NCBI GenBank assembly: GCA_024734555.1
Contig: JANPWX010020190.1
Location: forward strand, 62,001 to 126,000
Direction of reading: 5' to 3'
From: Trochalopteron elliotii
Taxonomy: Eukaryota; Chordata; Aves; Passeriformes; Leiothrichidae
DNA: 64,000 nt
In this document: positions 36,501-50,500 of the stretch, piece after piece
Numbering within the stretch: the stretch's first letter is position 1
Layout: each line of letters starts with the position of its first letter
Notes under the pieces: model-generated
The model's database searches: none
What the model was told of the DNA's origin: nothing
Seen by the model: only the letters and a program-made list of their open reading frames with translations
Made by a program: the position numbers and the translations under genes

Positions 36501-39500
36501 AGGTTTCTTTGAAACTGCAGAACTAAGCTAGATATCTTAAAAACAGACCAGTACTTCCTTTTTTCTTTTTCTTTCTTTCCTATATTGACAATAGCAAAAG
36601 TATTTTGCACCTTAATCACCTATAATAGCATTGCATGCCAGTCACCCAATGAACCAGCCAGTCTCATTTTTCATGTGGTAAGAAATTCTATTCTCAGTTG
36701 GCTGTGCTAAAGACCAGCAAGTCAAATTCTTAGATTTATAGAATCTGCAATGAGAAAAAAAAATGAAAAATTGCAGAAATTTTCATGTATTACTAAAAGG
36801 GCTGGACTTACCTATACGGATGCAAATAACAGACTATGCAGTAAGAAAACTACTGGTTTTACAATATTCAATTTTAGTGCAGCAGAAAAGTATGCTCTAA
36901 ACCCATGACATTATTTAAAATTATAATTGATAAGGAAGAGTTAACCAGTTGTTCCTTAATGAATTTTTAGTATAAAAATGCTTAACGAGTTTTGCAAATC
37001 TAAAAGTTTATTTATTCTCTCTTTCTTTCTGTCTTTAAAGTCCTTTTTAATATAGGGCTATCGATTACTATTCCTTTCTAATTCTTCTAAATGATTCAAT
37101 AGAAGTGGAGCTTCATTTTTGTAAATGAAAACTCAGTGTATACTATGCATAAATTTATGCATATAACATTTCAATGCCTGTATTTTAACACTTGCAGTAT
37201 GTGGACTATTGTCTATTCAGATGTTTTAAGCTTATACTAGGTAATATTAATTTCATTTAATATTAATTTGATTCTGACCTTATGATGCTGCGGTGTACCA
37301 CATCTAAAAATATTTTTATCAGTGGCATTTAATGGAATCAGTACATCACCATAACCTAAATGAATAGGCAAAAATCGATCTCTAGCACTGTTCTTTTTTG
37401 TCCCAATGCAATATCAGTATTAATAAACAGACATTATTAAATTCCAACACAGACATTATTAAATTTAAGGTTTTATTTCCATGTCCAAGACCTAAGTCCT
37501 TTAATATGCTTTTTAATTAATAATGTATTCTTTAATTTCTTTGCTTATGCTGTAGTGTGTTTTTTTAAGCCTATCTACTGTAAAAAGATTCATAAGTATC
37601 ACCAAAGTTGGAAGATAACCCAGTCGTTATCTAATGTTAGTTATTAATGTGCTTCTGTTAATTTTCTGGAAACCAAAGTTCAAAGAGCCTGTTACAGAAC
37701 ATACATTTTCAAAACTGGTTAGGGGATAGTTCAGACTTTTCTGCCTGGAAAGTGTAGAATTTCTCTGAAGTCTTCATATTAGTAAGGGGAAAGAAGAAGA
37801 TCCGGAAGCAGAAACACTGCTTGAGAGCAGCTGCCTTTCAAGGTTGTCCAAAACCTTTCCCATGCCTAGAGGGGGGAGCCAGATGATGTAGGAGGTGCAT
37901 CAGCCATCTGCACTGATGTGATCCCAAGGGGTGCTGCACACCTGAGGGCAGCAAGGCAGGCAGCAGTCGCACCAACTGCATTGCATCAACCATCACAAAC
38001 TAACCCAGGAGTAGGGTACACACAGGGGAAAGATGCTTGAATACCTATAGCCCATGTCAGGGGCTTATATTTGCAAGACAATAATTGATACACAGAAATT
38101 TTCTTCTACTTTTTTTTCCTCTTTTTTAACCTCATCACACTTCTTCCCATGAGTAAGGTTTATTCCTCATTTTTAGAATGGAAAAGAGCTCTTAAAAACC
38201 TCTTGCTGAGTTAGGTTTACTCAGTGAGTTCAGCAGTACAACAGAGCAAGGAAACACCCAGCCCTTACCATCTTTAAAGGGTGAGCAAGCACTGGGCATA
38301 GCTCTGGAAGGGAGAACACATCGGAGGCAAAACCATCTGGCTTTCAGACCAGCAAAAGCCAGCTCCAGAACTGATGATAGATATGATAGCTTTAAATTGC
38401 TGATAGCAGGGAGAAGCATTCATATAAATGGATGAATTGTAAAAGTCTACAGTCAACTTATAAAGCCTTGGAAGAACTTTGACAAGAGTTGGGAAAAGGG
38501 AATTTGATTTTTTTTTTAATTGTCTAATTTTTTTCACTACACTCTTCCCTCAAACACAACTAATGATACATAATGCAAAAACTTTTTAGATAAAACCAAA
38601 CTCTAGTGCCTGACACAGATAAGAGAACTATTTTTTTATTATTAAAGCTACAATCATTTAAGCATTTAAAACATCTTAAATGCAACTAAAGCAAAGTAAT
38701 AACTGTATAATGATCACATATAGACAGGAAAATCTGGAAATACAATCCCCCACTGAATAATTTTAAAAAATTACTTGTTTTTCAACAAAAATTCACAGTA
38801 ATATCCGAAAACCAGGTTTCCTTCTTAGCTATACTTAAATCTTAGTTGTATTCTGCAATGGAAAGAAAGTCAATCATCTGTATACTGAAATTGGTTCTGG
38901 TTTTCAATGTCTTGTATGTTATATGATTTATCAGAATAGGAACCCATGTCTTCACTGCTGATGTGATCTTGTGAGTTTTCAAAAAAAAAAAAAAATCGAA
39001 TAGGCCTAACTATGAGAAGAATGAGCAAGAAGTGATGTTTATTGATTCATAATATGCCCAAACTTGGGACTGTTAAATTGATGAATCATGTCAGTCTACT
39101 GTGACTAAAAAATGTTAATCGACTTGTAAAATAGATACTACTTCATAATGTCAAAGAAATACCAAGAACCAGTCATGACTGATTATTTTTAGAAATTCAA
39201 ATCTTATTAGTGCCTAAGAGATACCACCATTTCATGCACATTGAAGTTTCCTCCCATGCAGTTGTTAGGTAAACCCAAAACATTTCCTGAAAGACATTTC
39301 TGGTGTACCTTAAAGTAGATAAAGTGTCTTTGTAACGTGTTGCAGGTATCAATATGCTTTAAGCACTAGTCTGTCTTTCCAGTTAGCACATTTTCTTGAA
39401 GACTAGCATGTTGAACTGATGTTTTGAGTGAGATGCTCTAGAGACAAAATGAACAAAATGTTCTTCATTCACAATCTTTTAAAGAACAAAACTGGAATGA

Positions 39501-39944
39501 TTACAGAGATTACACTCCTGACTTGCCTGATAAGTTGTATATAACTGCCAGTATAATAAAGTTTAGTCAGTGTCAGTGATGACATCCTCAAAATTGAAGG
39601 CACTTTCCCCTATGTTTCATAGCTGCCAGATGAAAGATGCACAATCATCAACAATACACTTTTGCTTTTTTCTATTGAGATAGTCTTCAGACAAATTCTG
39701 AAATCAGTTTATTTCTTTCCTCTGATAAAAGAAGCAGGCAAAACAGATTACAAAGCCTCCAATTATGAAATTCTTATTTCCATAGTATCTTTAGCTTCAT
39801 TATGACCCTCTTCTTTTGCCCTTTTCCACCATTTGGTTTCTCAGAGTATCAGAATGTGGGAAAAAAGCTGGGGGTAAAATCAGAGAAAACTGAGAGGTTA
39901 TATTTACACTCTAACAGGAGCTATAACAGTGCAGAAGTTTTAGG
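36501..39944. other. AT-rich non-coding DNA with short duplications
   Basis: There is a 17-bp exact direct repeat at 37427-37443 and 37449-37465, a 15-A run at 38981-38995, and a GC-richer unassigned patch around 37860-38040. No gene or repeat family was identified. Confidence 0.5.
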
Positions 39945-40690
39945 GTGAAATGCAGTTGCATCGCTGGGTGGGATGCAGTCATCATGCCTGATTCCCCCCC
40001 ACAAGACATGCTAAGGGAAATTAAATGGATGGAGTAGAGTGGAGACACTGCAGCCAGGCTTTGTTTTAAAATCCTTGCAAGGGAGGGACCTTGGTGTCAC
40101 CTTGTAACTGATCATCCCCATATCAGGTGTTAATCAAAGGAGAAAAAAGAAGATGTCTTGCTGTTGAAGCAGCAGCCATGGGGAGATCACAGATGTCATA
40201 CTGATGCACACCTCCATCCCAAAGCTACCTGTCTCCAAGGTTACCACCACCCCTCACAGAGAAGCATTCTATATTTTATTGACTACATCTTAGTATTTAA
40301 CACCAATCAGTGACAAATGTATGCACTACTGGAGCTACTCCAGCTCCACCTAGACATAAAGAAATAGTATAAAAATAAGTTAAGAATGGGACACAGTTAG
40401 GGAAGGCTCCATTGTGATTTTTGGAATCAGTCAGTGGGCTGAACCTGTCTTCTTCCCCATAGGGACTGCTATCAGGTAAGAACCGTACTCTTATGCAAGC
40501 TAAATGATTATCTCAAGCCAGCTTGTGTTAGGGATTAGAGCTTGTCACTGTATTTCTTTGAATACATTTTTCAGTCTGATATTATCACTGACAATCGGCA
40601 AACCTTAACCTGTCACAATCTTATTAATAAAGAGTGTTCTGTAAACTGTTAGTGTGAGTCCTTCACGGGTGCTGGCAGTCACTGTCAGCA
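39945..40690 (+). mobile_element. Probable solo LTR of an endogenous retrovirus
   Basis: A block of balanced composition carries, in the order expected of an LTR, a TATA-like TATAAAAATA at 40368-40377 and a poly-A signal AATAAA at 40626-40631. The latter is followed by a GT-rich stretch (gagtgttctgtaaactgttagtgtgagtcc). The spacing of about 250 bp between them would give a long R region. The block is unlike the AT-rich flanks, and no internal retroviral coding sequence adjoins it. Both borders are approximate and no target-site duplication was identified. It may be a different LTR family from the copy at 34.8 kb, since the two share no obvious blocks. Confidence 0.5.
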
Positions 40691-41499
40691 GGTAACCTAC
40701 TCAAATAAAGATGTGGAAACCTGGGAGGGAGTCTGTCTGTTGGCTTGTGACCCTGACCAAGTCAGTCCCATCACTCTGATCCAGAAGACTGTACAGTGAA
40801 GAGTCCCCATAACTGGATGCTGACAGACTGGTTGGGCACAGGACCTCGGCTTTCTTGGGATGCTGAAGGTCTTAATCAACACACAAAGCTTGAGGAAATC
40901 CCTTCACATGACACAGTGTCTTTGGTATCTCCTGTATTCCGTTGCTTAATAGCAAATGAGAGCTCAATATCAATTTTTTCAATGGAACACATGGTCATTT
41001 TTTTTTATCACTTTGTAGAATTTTTTATTTTCTTTCTTTACATTCCACTGATTTCAGTGCTATTATACACCACAAAAGAGACACTGGTGCTTTATACAAT
41101 TTTAGGTTTTGTCATCATTATAGTAGATTAGCCCCTGGATTTTTAAAAGGTTCATATGCATGGCCTAATTATTTTAGAGTGAGCAGCTTCCATGATTGAA
41201 GTGATTTTCCATGTGCTTGCAGGATCTCTAAAAGGTTTCTGCTGACATGCTTGCAATAGTACACTTTTAGAACATATATATAGTTTAGATTTTACATATG
41301 TTATCACAAATTTCAACTTTCAGACACGTAACACTATTTCTTAATTAGTTAAAATAATATTGTCATATTTAGCAGGAATCACTTGTTACAAAAAAAAGGT
41401 TTTTGTTGTAATATGTGTATTTCCTACAATACTAAAAGAAAAAATCTCCAGCAACAAACTGGAGATCATTTTGTAGTGAACACTAGAGATACACTAAAA
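40691..41499. other. AT-rich non-coding DNA
   Basis: A second AATAAA at about 40704 may belong to the LTR's flank. A 111-codon plus-strand frame (40796-41131) has a hydrophobic, T-rich-derived composition and no recognised domain. Confidence 0.45.
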
Positions 41500-41628
41500 T
41501 AATTTATGTGAAATATATTACAATATATATGCACATATATATATGTATATATATGTACATATATATATAATTTATGTGAAATATATTGTATATATATATA
41601 TTAAAAATATATATATATACAATATATT
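41500..41628. repeat. AT microsatellite with perfect 23-bp inverted repeat and 20-bp direct repeat
   Basis: A 20-bp sequence at 41500-41519 is exactly repeated at 41568-41587, with mixed TA/TACA/TGCA sequence between. The second copy leads into a perfect inverted repeat: arm 41580-41602, loop aaa (41603-41605), arm 41606-41628. This could extrude as a hairpin with 23 base pairs. Confidence 0.95.
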
Positions 41629-42747
41629 ACAAGATCAAGTCCAGTATGGCATTGCATTGAGGAACCCCATAGCACATTCAATTCACTGTTAGCTTCACTG
41701 AATCTACAATAAGTGAGAGTTTGCCAGCTCTTTACTTCTCAACCAAGATTTAAATCATCTACTTTGAACTGTGTCAATATGATTAATTACAGAAAGAACT
41801 CATTAGTGGGACCTCTTAAAAATACGGAGATTAATGGAATGGGAATTGGGAATTACATTCCGCTACTGTTAACAAAATTTCACTGTTGTTTCCACATGCC
41901 ATTTACAAATTTACATTATAGGTGGTGGCCATTTAGCAGCTGAATCACTACAGAAAGATGGAAAAGTGTCAGCAGATTTAAGACAGACAAAATAACACTT
42001 ATATCTTCAGCATACAAGTTGGAGGCAAAATAGTCCTGTGGAGATTTATTTTCTGTATGTGAAAAGTATTACAGTGTTCTGCATGTTCTAGGATTGAACA
42101 ACTGTCAGACAATGTAGCTCTACAAGGATATGTGTGTATACATCTGACTGCCAAAGCAAGGAAAAGGTACTTGGGGACCACACCATGCTAAAATGGAGAT
42201 ATTGAGATGCACTCACAAAAGTGATTCACTGAAATGATTCAAGGTAACTTCTCTCTATATCTGTCAAAGGATCTCATGCAATATACAATATTTAGAGTTT
42301 GGGGTTTTTTTTCATTATTTCTGACCTATTTCTAGGGTTGAAACAGAGATATATTTGTATTTTATTCCCTTGAAAAATTATACCATTCAATTCCCTAGCC
42401 TTTCTTATACAGGCTACCTTTTGACAGAAATAATAAAGCCTTATTTTTAAGCCTTTTGTCTGCCACCAGCTCTTGCAGAATTTCAGTGAACTCTATATGC
42501 CCTTAGTATTAAAATTTCATCTTTATCTTTCACTCCTGATGTTTTTAATAGGTGTTAAATAAAGTTAGGTTCAGAGCTTTCAGGTATTATTTTTATTCAT
42601 ACTATATCCTCTTTGCTTATTTTTAGTGTCAGTGTAAAATTATTTGATTTTTCTTCTAAATCACTATTTTTCATTCTTTCCTGTTTGCATTTTTCCCTTT
42701 GTTCTCAGTATAGGAAATGTGAACTTGAATATATTTACTGGTTTGGG
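41629..42747. other. AT-rich non-coding DNA
   Basis: No repeat family or exon-like segment recognised. Confidence 0.5.
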
Positions 42748-42848
42748 TTTTTTTTGTTGTTGTTGTTATTATTGGGGTTTTTTTCATTTGCTCTCATATT
42801 TTGAAATTCATATAACTTCTTAAGTGCATTTGTATTCCTGACGCATTT

Positions 42849-42883
<35 letters not shown>
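42748..42883. repeat. T-rich tract with (TTG)n and T30
   Basis: A T-rich/TTG-repeat patch (42748-42783) is followed by a pure 30-T run (42854-42883). On the minus strand the T30 is a poly-A run and could be the tail of a retrocopied RNA. No recognisable retrogene body lies on the appropriate side. Confidence 0.85.
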
Positions 42884-42884
<1 letters not shown>

Positions 42885-44257
42885 GCTAAGGTTGCTACAG
42901 TATTATGTTGTTCCTTGAAGACCAAGAAAAGACCTCTTTTAGCTATGAGAGCTCTGTTGGAATAAAATTCATATTTTGGGCTCCTTACCTATGCCCTTCC
43001 TTTTCAAAGGAATGGGTAGATTAAAAAGTTAAAAGAAAAAGGTTCTATCCCTTTTCCTCTTTGTAATTGTCACTTCAAACAATTGTTGCTGAATACCAAG
43101 GTTCTTTAAAGTTGGCTATACTGAAGAGGAGGAGAATGTGATTGACAACTTTAATCCCTAAACACAATGGCCCATTCTATTGCCAAAGTACAGCAAGTTC
43201 TTTGTGGTCTGTGCAGAGCTTTCTTGAGAATTGATGGGGACCATAAAGTGAGCTACTGCTTTCATTACATTGCACTTCAAATGCAAGATGTATTTCTCCA
43301 GCTGCATCTTCTCTGATATAAATACAAACCTAAATTTACTTGTGCATTTCTACACAAAGTAGTACATCACACAAATGCTTGCAAGGTAATGAGTGACAAG
43401 ACAGCAAGAATGGGTGCTCTTTTTGGCCTAAGTGCAGGCTAATAAAAACATAAATGCTTCTGAAATTGGTTTAGGGTGACTGGTCTTTGGGAAATGACCT
43501 ATCAGAAGGGCATAGAAAATTTCCATGAATTCAAAACACATTAAAAATTTTCAAGGGAAATAATTGACTGATGAGGCAAGAATGATATGTCTTTGTTTCA
43601 CAAGAAGGAAAGAAAGTTTGTTTGGGATGATCTGAAGAGATAGAAACAGATGAAGTCATCCCATATGAAACATTCTCTAAAAAAACCTAGAGAAACAAAG
43701 ATCTCAGCCTCCTCAAATATTTTTTTTTTTATTGCATCCATTTTTACAGAGCGTGACTAACCCCTGAGATTCAAGTATCTGTTGCCCACTTTACAGAGAT
43801 ACAAGAAGGATAAAAAGTTTACAGTATAACAAACCGTTCTAATTTAAATTGAATAACTGGAAAGTTTGACCTTTAATATACCATATTCTTCAAATAAAAT
43901 TATTCAAGTCAGGTCTTTGGAATATTTATTATCTCTTATCTCTGGATATAATACTAAAGCTCATTGCTTGAAATAAATGGGATTTAAGTATTTAGTTAAA
44001 TTCTTTGATGAAAATACATTTACGTATCTTCTTAAAAAAAAAAAAAACCCAAAAAACAAACCTTAAGGGGGAAAAAAAAACAGAGAAGGAAAATTTACAA
44101 GAAGTTCCTTTTCACAATCAGTTAGACACAATAGGAGCTGATGAAACAGCGAAAAAATACAGTGATCATTAAGATGATACAGGTGTACTTTTGTAAGTAG
44201 ATCCCATTTTCTATGCTTCCAAAACACTGGACCCCAAGGTTGTCTCATCAATATATT
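42884..44257. other. Non-coding DNA with A-rich patches
   Basis: An A-rich patch lies at 44034-44081. No gene was recognised. Confidence 0.5.
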
Positions 44258-44585
44258 CATACAGTTTTGAAGGGAGGATGCAAAGAGGAGGGAGCCCGGT
44301 GGTGTCTGGTGGCAGGACCAGAGGCAATGGTCACAAACTGAAATGCAGGAGGTTCCCTCTGAACATCAGGAAACAGTTTGTCAACTGTGAAAGTGACCAG
44401 TCAGTGGCAAAGGTTGCCCAGAGAGATGGTGGGGTATCTATCCTTGCAAATATGCAAAAGTTGTCTGGACATGGTTTTGGAGAACACAATCTAGGTGTTC
44501 CTGCCTGAGCATGGAGTTTGGGTTGTGTGACCTCCATAGGTGTTTGCAAACTTCAGCCCTCCTGTGATTCTGGTATTCTGTTCCT
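44258..44585 (+). mobile_element. CR1 LINE, 3' fragment, sense
   Basis: The sequence reads 'aggatgcaaagaggaggga', 'gtggtgtctggtggcaggaccagaggcaatggtcacaaactgaaatgcaggaggttccctctgaacatcaggaaaca', 'ggttgcccagagagatggtgg' and 'aaaagttgtctggacatgg', then the 3' end 'gacctccataggtg...tgtgattctggtattctg'. This is a close match to a CR1 subfamily 3' region with the terminal octamer-like repeats. Because this copy is well conserved, open frames appear on both strands (44278-44508 plus, 44331-44549 minus). They are not genes. Confidence 0.95.
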
Positions 44586-47500
44586 TTGATCTACAGTTAT
44601 TTCTTTTTGTCACAAAGCAGAGCCAGTCTAACCAGTTTTCATGTTATATCAATTTATCTAATTTCAGCCATTAGCACATAAAAGACTATCCTCATCTTGG
44701 ACAGTTCTAACATCTGTGGTGTGTGGTCTCTGCCTTATTCCCCTCCTTGTTCTGATATTATCTCCCTCCCCAAAGTGTGAGACAAAACCTTCAGAAAGCA
44801 TTCCACCAGAAACTGGTAACTGCTACTACTTCCTGACACCCCTCAAGTCTTGAGTTTTTCACCATGTTTGTACACCACTGCTCTTTTTTCAGTATTTAAT
44901 CTTTTCCTTTTTTCCTTCCTCCATTTCCAGCAGTGATTACCCATCAGTTTCCCTGTAAAATGCCACTGCCCTCTCTTTTTCTTCTCAAGTAATTTAAAAA
45001 TAATATGAAAACACACAATTTAATCAAATCCATGTATCTGCTCCCATATTCTAAGTGAATACAGAAGTGCCCATACAGAAGTTATTTTACAGGGAGAATC
45101 TATCAAGTAGTGGGGTAGTTACTGCATTGGGACAAGGAGGGGACGAGCAAACAAGGCTCTTCATTCTAAGTCTGAGTAAATCAAGCAAAAGTTTGAATCT
45201 GAATGTTAAAGGTGAAACCCTAATTTTGAGCTTATTCCTCATATTATGTCCTACTGAGCTGATGTTGAGAAACTCTGGTAAGTTTCTGAGAAAGAGATGT
45301 GTTCTTGGAGTTTTGTTTCAAGGTGTAGACATTTCCCAGTCTCTCTTCTCAGGATTTCTTCAGACAATTGAAGCTGTCAATTACCTTTCCATATTTAAAT
45401 ATAATGCATGAACTTTTTCATACTTTATGTATCCAATTTTTAAAATTTCAGATATTTTGACTATAGTTCTATATCTTCTACACTATGGTAGAACAAATGA
45501 AAGAACATATGATACTTGCAAACAATAAACAAGATTTAGGACAGAAGAGTTAAAAAGTATTGCTTATTCACAAAATGTTCAATTGCAAACATTCCCTCTC
45601 ATTCAGCTCTTGGACAATTCACATTTCATGGAGTTCACACAGACTAAAAGGAAACCTGAAAGACAGCACTGGTTCTTTAGGAGGGCTGCCCTGTCTTCAA
45701 GCAGATGGTTAAAATACTTTACCAAGGAAAAACCCCTTAGAGTGGAGAAAGCATAGAAAACTAAAAAGAACACAGTATTTTCTGCACTAGAGAAGTCACC
45801 AGTATTCTGTATTTTAGTGATGCTGATGTAACGACTATAAAGTGCAAAAACTGCAACCCATGGGCTCAAGACAGTAAAGAAAAGCACAGTAGGAAAAAAA
45901 TAAACAAATGGTGATTAGTTCAGACAGGGAGGTGCACATAGGTATGCAGACTCTGAGCATGCCATGGCTGCTCTGTAGATCTGCATTATCACAACCCAGT
46001 AGAAATCAGATATTCTTCTCTGCTGTAAACTACAGGCCTGTGAGTGTAGGACAAAGCTAATGAGATAAGTATTTTAAGGGGAAAAAAAAAGGGAAAAATA
46101 CAACAATCAAACAAAAAAACAAAAGAACTCCCAGAACTCTCCCCGAATGCCCCAAACCAACAAAACAGACCAAGAAGAGGATTAACATTTCTTTCTTTGA
46201 AACTTATTTCTTCTTTACAGTATGGATATGCCTTCTGTTTTCCTTACCTTTTTTAATTCAGTTTCATTAATTATCTGGACAGCTAAAATGCAGATATTAG
46301 TAAAAAGGTAATTTTGGACAACTTTCAATCAAGCACATTGTCACACTTTGTCACAAGGCTGATAAAACCTGTAATTTTCAGCTATCTTGTCTATTGACAC
46401 TGTTCCTATATCTAAAGATCATGCTGGACTAAATTGAACTCTTCAACTCTCATTTCAGGTAACTTGTTTTTCTCATCTTGGATAATTCTTTTACCTTATT
46501 TTTAGAAGTGTTGCATAGCTCTCTTCACATCTTTTTGGCACTACAATGACCTGAGAGATACACTATATTTTAATAGTGGCCTTTCTGTATGTGCACAGAA
46601 AAAAATATCACTTTCTCATGTCTTTTCTTTTGGTCCCATTCCTGCACATTTAAAGGCCAATTCAGGGGGGTTTCTTTGGTTTTTTTTTTTTTTTTCCTTT
46701 GTCATATTAGGGTATTGAAACTTATTTTTGAAGTAATTTTCTGTGATGATTCATTAGCAGTTTCCAGAGAGAGCAATTTTCAGAAAAAAGTGTGCAATCA
46801 TAAGAGATGACTGGATCATGAAAGAACTTAATTTTAGAGTATTAAATTTCCTCCTGTTGAATTGCTCTACTTTCATTAGGAGATAGATTAGAGGATCATT
46901 CTACTAGCTGTGTCTTGCCTTTCTTATAATTTATTATATAACCGATAGATATTTTACCTGCATGCTCTCCTAGTATTTATTTGACCTGCAATTTACCAAT
47001 ACAAGATTATGGACAAACCTTAATTACTCAGACTTCTACTAAACATTATCAAATTGTCTTGATTCCTAGGTAGATATTTTTCTTTCCCCTCAGGCAATTC
47101 TGAAGTCACCTCTTTAATGAACAATTTTAAAATTTCATTTTTGAATCTGTCTAATATGAGATGATACACAAAAAGAGTTTTATTTAATCAAAATACTGGT
47201 GATAAAGCAGATAATTTAGAGAATTTGAGTATGCTGTATAAACTCAAATAGATGTATCAATTAGATATTTGACAAGGATACCAGAATATCTTGTTTATAA
47301 ACACATAATTTATACAACTAAGGTGGGTTTATGTTGATGACATACAGTATTTCCTAAACTGTGTTATGACACTACAGTGATTTCCAGGTATCTGCATCTG
47401 ACTAATTAGTCTATACAGATCCCAAAGCTTTATCTTTTTCTATACTATCCCATATTTTAAGTATTCATCTTGTTCAAAAAATAATACCAGCAGTTTAAAA

Positions 47501-50500
47501 TCATTCAAAACACTCTTGCAAGATGCATCATCTCGAGTTTCTCATGGGTTCCTGTTTGAATACCTTTAATTTCAGCTGATGCTATGTCCTCCTTCACTCC
47601 AGATGAAAGACTTCAGTCATTTAAGAAAGAGAGCATCTGTTCTTCTGTTCACATAGGTTTCTGCCTAAAAGGATGAGCATGGGGAGTAGTCTACATCTGG
47701 CTACAGTGCCTACATAACAATTGCAAAATCAGAGCAGACTCTGTGTTTTCTGGGTCTGTCCAGTGTCAGTGTAGTAAAGCAAAAATTAATTCTGTCCTTA
47801 AGGCAGGGAAGAAGACCAGCTGTCAGTACAGAGATGGAATAAGCATTTCTGAGTGGGAATCAGTTCCTCTTCTGCTTGAAGAAGGCTGCTATAAAAATAT
47901 CCTAGTGAAATATATTTCTGTTCCAAGAATATATGGTATAAATTTTAAAAAGAATCATCCTATGAAATTGGGAACACAGTTTTATACAAATTTAAGTAGG
48001 CAAGAAAATAATGTAATTAACATATACATTTAGGATAAATGTTATGAATGTTATGTTTGTTTTCAAAATATGTTGACACTTTGCACATACAAATTACAAA
48101 ATTGAATTATCCATATGTATAAAAGCTACATTTAAGTAAAACATACTTCAATCCAGAATTCACTGAATAAAGTGTTTCTTCCGTAAGCTCCTGAAGTAAT
48201 GCACAAGATGTAAGAAGCTGAAATGAAATTTACTGAAGTCAAAAGTCTTCACCCTATGCCAGTAAAAGAAAACAAAATATTTTTAATATGAAGACTTCTG
48301 TCATTTTTGAAGTAAAATTCAATTCAGTCTTCAGTCAATCAAATTATGTTTAAAGGCAGGATATGCAGTAATTTTAAAATTATAATTAAGTTCCACCTAA
48401 TAAATATTGTATGTACCAAAGAAAGAAATGAAGTATTGATATTCGTCCTATAGCTACAAAAATACTACAAAAATTGAATGTGACAGACCAAACTCTCAGA
48501 GTTTCTCTTTTCCCTATTTAACTCCTAGAGGTCAATTTCTGCTTGTAAAATAAAAAGTAACCAAATCCAAATAGTGATACATGGCAGAGATCTCAAGACA
48601 AATGCTGGGTTACGTATTTCTAAGTACAGACTCAGTTCTTAAAGAAACTCAAAAAAAAAAACATATGCATGAACTTGGATTTTAGCTACAGCTCTATTTT
48701 ATTACAGCTATTCTTAAGACCTATTAGTCTCTTCTCGTAATTTTTTTTTTATAGTATCTCATATTTTAGCTTCAGAGTCAGTTTGATATTCTGTGTCTTG
48801 TAAGAAATAAATACTTTCAGATTAATTGGTTTTATTCAGTTTATTCCATTTGGTAAGATGTACCATTAGTTGGAAAAAGGGTGTGGGTTCCTAATACTTA
48901 GTGTTCAGTAGCTTGTGAGGTGTCTTTTGCTAGATTTCACTTTGATTTTTATGATCCAAAATGTCTTTAACACCTCTTTGTTGCCTGCATTTTAATTTCT
49001 ATTCAAGAACAGAAAACACAGCTATACTAGATGGCTTTTTAGAGCACTTTAAACCCTGTACTTTTTCATTGTACCAATCTAGTGGCTGAATGTTTATTAT
49101 TATTATTAATGTAGAAAAGCAATAGAGGGCAGGCTAATTAGCTCTCAGCACAGGTAAGGGTGGTCGTTATATATTGCTAAGCACCAGATGGTAGATAACT
49201 TTTATATTTGTAGCCAAGTGAGAAGTTATTAGATGGATTGGGCTAGGAAGCACAAGGACTGTCTATCACTGCAGAATCTACCTTCAGACAAGAAATACCA
49301 TTATGATCCCAACTTTCCCACTTAAGTGGAAAAGAGAAAAGATATGATGAAATTTCCATAAAGACTGCAGAATGCTTTTACTAAACTGTTCTGACCCGAG
49401 CAGAAAGAGATAGGGATATCTTTCTGGATGATAACATTGGGATTAAGAATAAGATGAAAAAACAGGAAAAAAAAAAAAAAGAGAGAGAGAGAAAGAGAAA
49501 GATTAAGTTCTTACCAACGTAACACAGTCTTTCCAGTTGTACATTTCCCATTTAAAAATATGGCTGCTACCACTTTCTCATTTTTTGTAACTTGCCAAAG
49601 AGAAATATATTGTAAAAGGATGAGGATCCAAATATTGAAATATTGCACAAATTGCAGAGCTGACATAATACTGATGGGCATCCACCACATCTCACACGTG
49701 AACCTCTATACTACAAACCCAACAGGCTTGCTAAGATTCTTAATGTAAGTTTATTTCTTCTCTTTTTGTCCCAAATTCCTGGACACTCTTCCTTCTGTTG
49801 TCTTGAAAATGTAGGAAGAAGTGAGGAAAGGGTGTAACACGTCATCTTAAAGCAAGAATTGCAGCTAATACAACAGCAGTAAACACATGGTAGTTTGGAA
49901 AAAGACTGGTGTGTGTGCTGTTTTTGCTTATGCTACTCTGGATTTATTTGGACTGTGTTCTGTGTCAGAAAACTGCTGAACAATGGAGCATAGGTTCTTT
50001 GGTTTTGATCAGTTAATTACTCAAATGACAAAGGAAGAGCTTTTTTGAAAAAGGTTTTGATAACACATTACAATTGTTACTCCTACTTTCTTATTATAAG
50101 AAAGATTTTTCTAATTTCCAACATATCAGCAGGTATTCCCTTGGAGACAGTCAAAATCAAAGCACAGCCAAAGTGAATATGAGTTTAGAAACAAATTCAA
50201 ACAGAAAATTCTTTTAGACATTAATTTAATAAAAAAAAACAATGTTCATACTACTTATAGGCAGAGAAACTGTACGATTTGTCTAAGTTCTGGCTAGACA
50301 GACGCTGCACTGGTGGAGAGAACAAAAATTAAAACTAAAAACAAAGATCTTCCAAACACTAAAGCTCAGCTAATCAGCACTAGTTCACAATTAAATAAAA
50401 CAATTCAGCATATAACCCCAATTATCCAGACATCTGGAAAGACATAAGAAAAGTTTAGATAATTGGAGAAGTCTGCTGGCAGGCCTATGAATTCCCTGAT

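Noticed and set aside
42854..42883. T30 as the poly-A tail of a minus-strand retrocopy
   Set aside because: No processed-gene or SINE body was recognised next to it, so it is left as a simple repeat.
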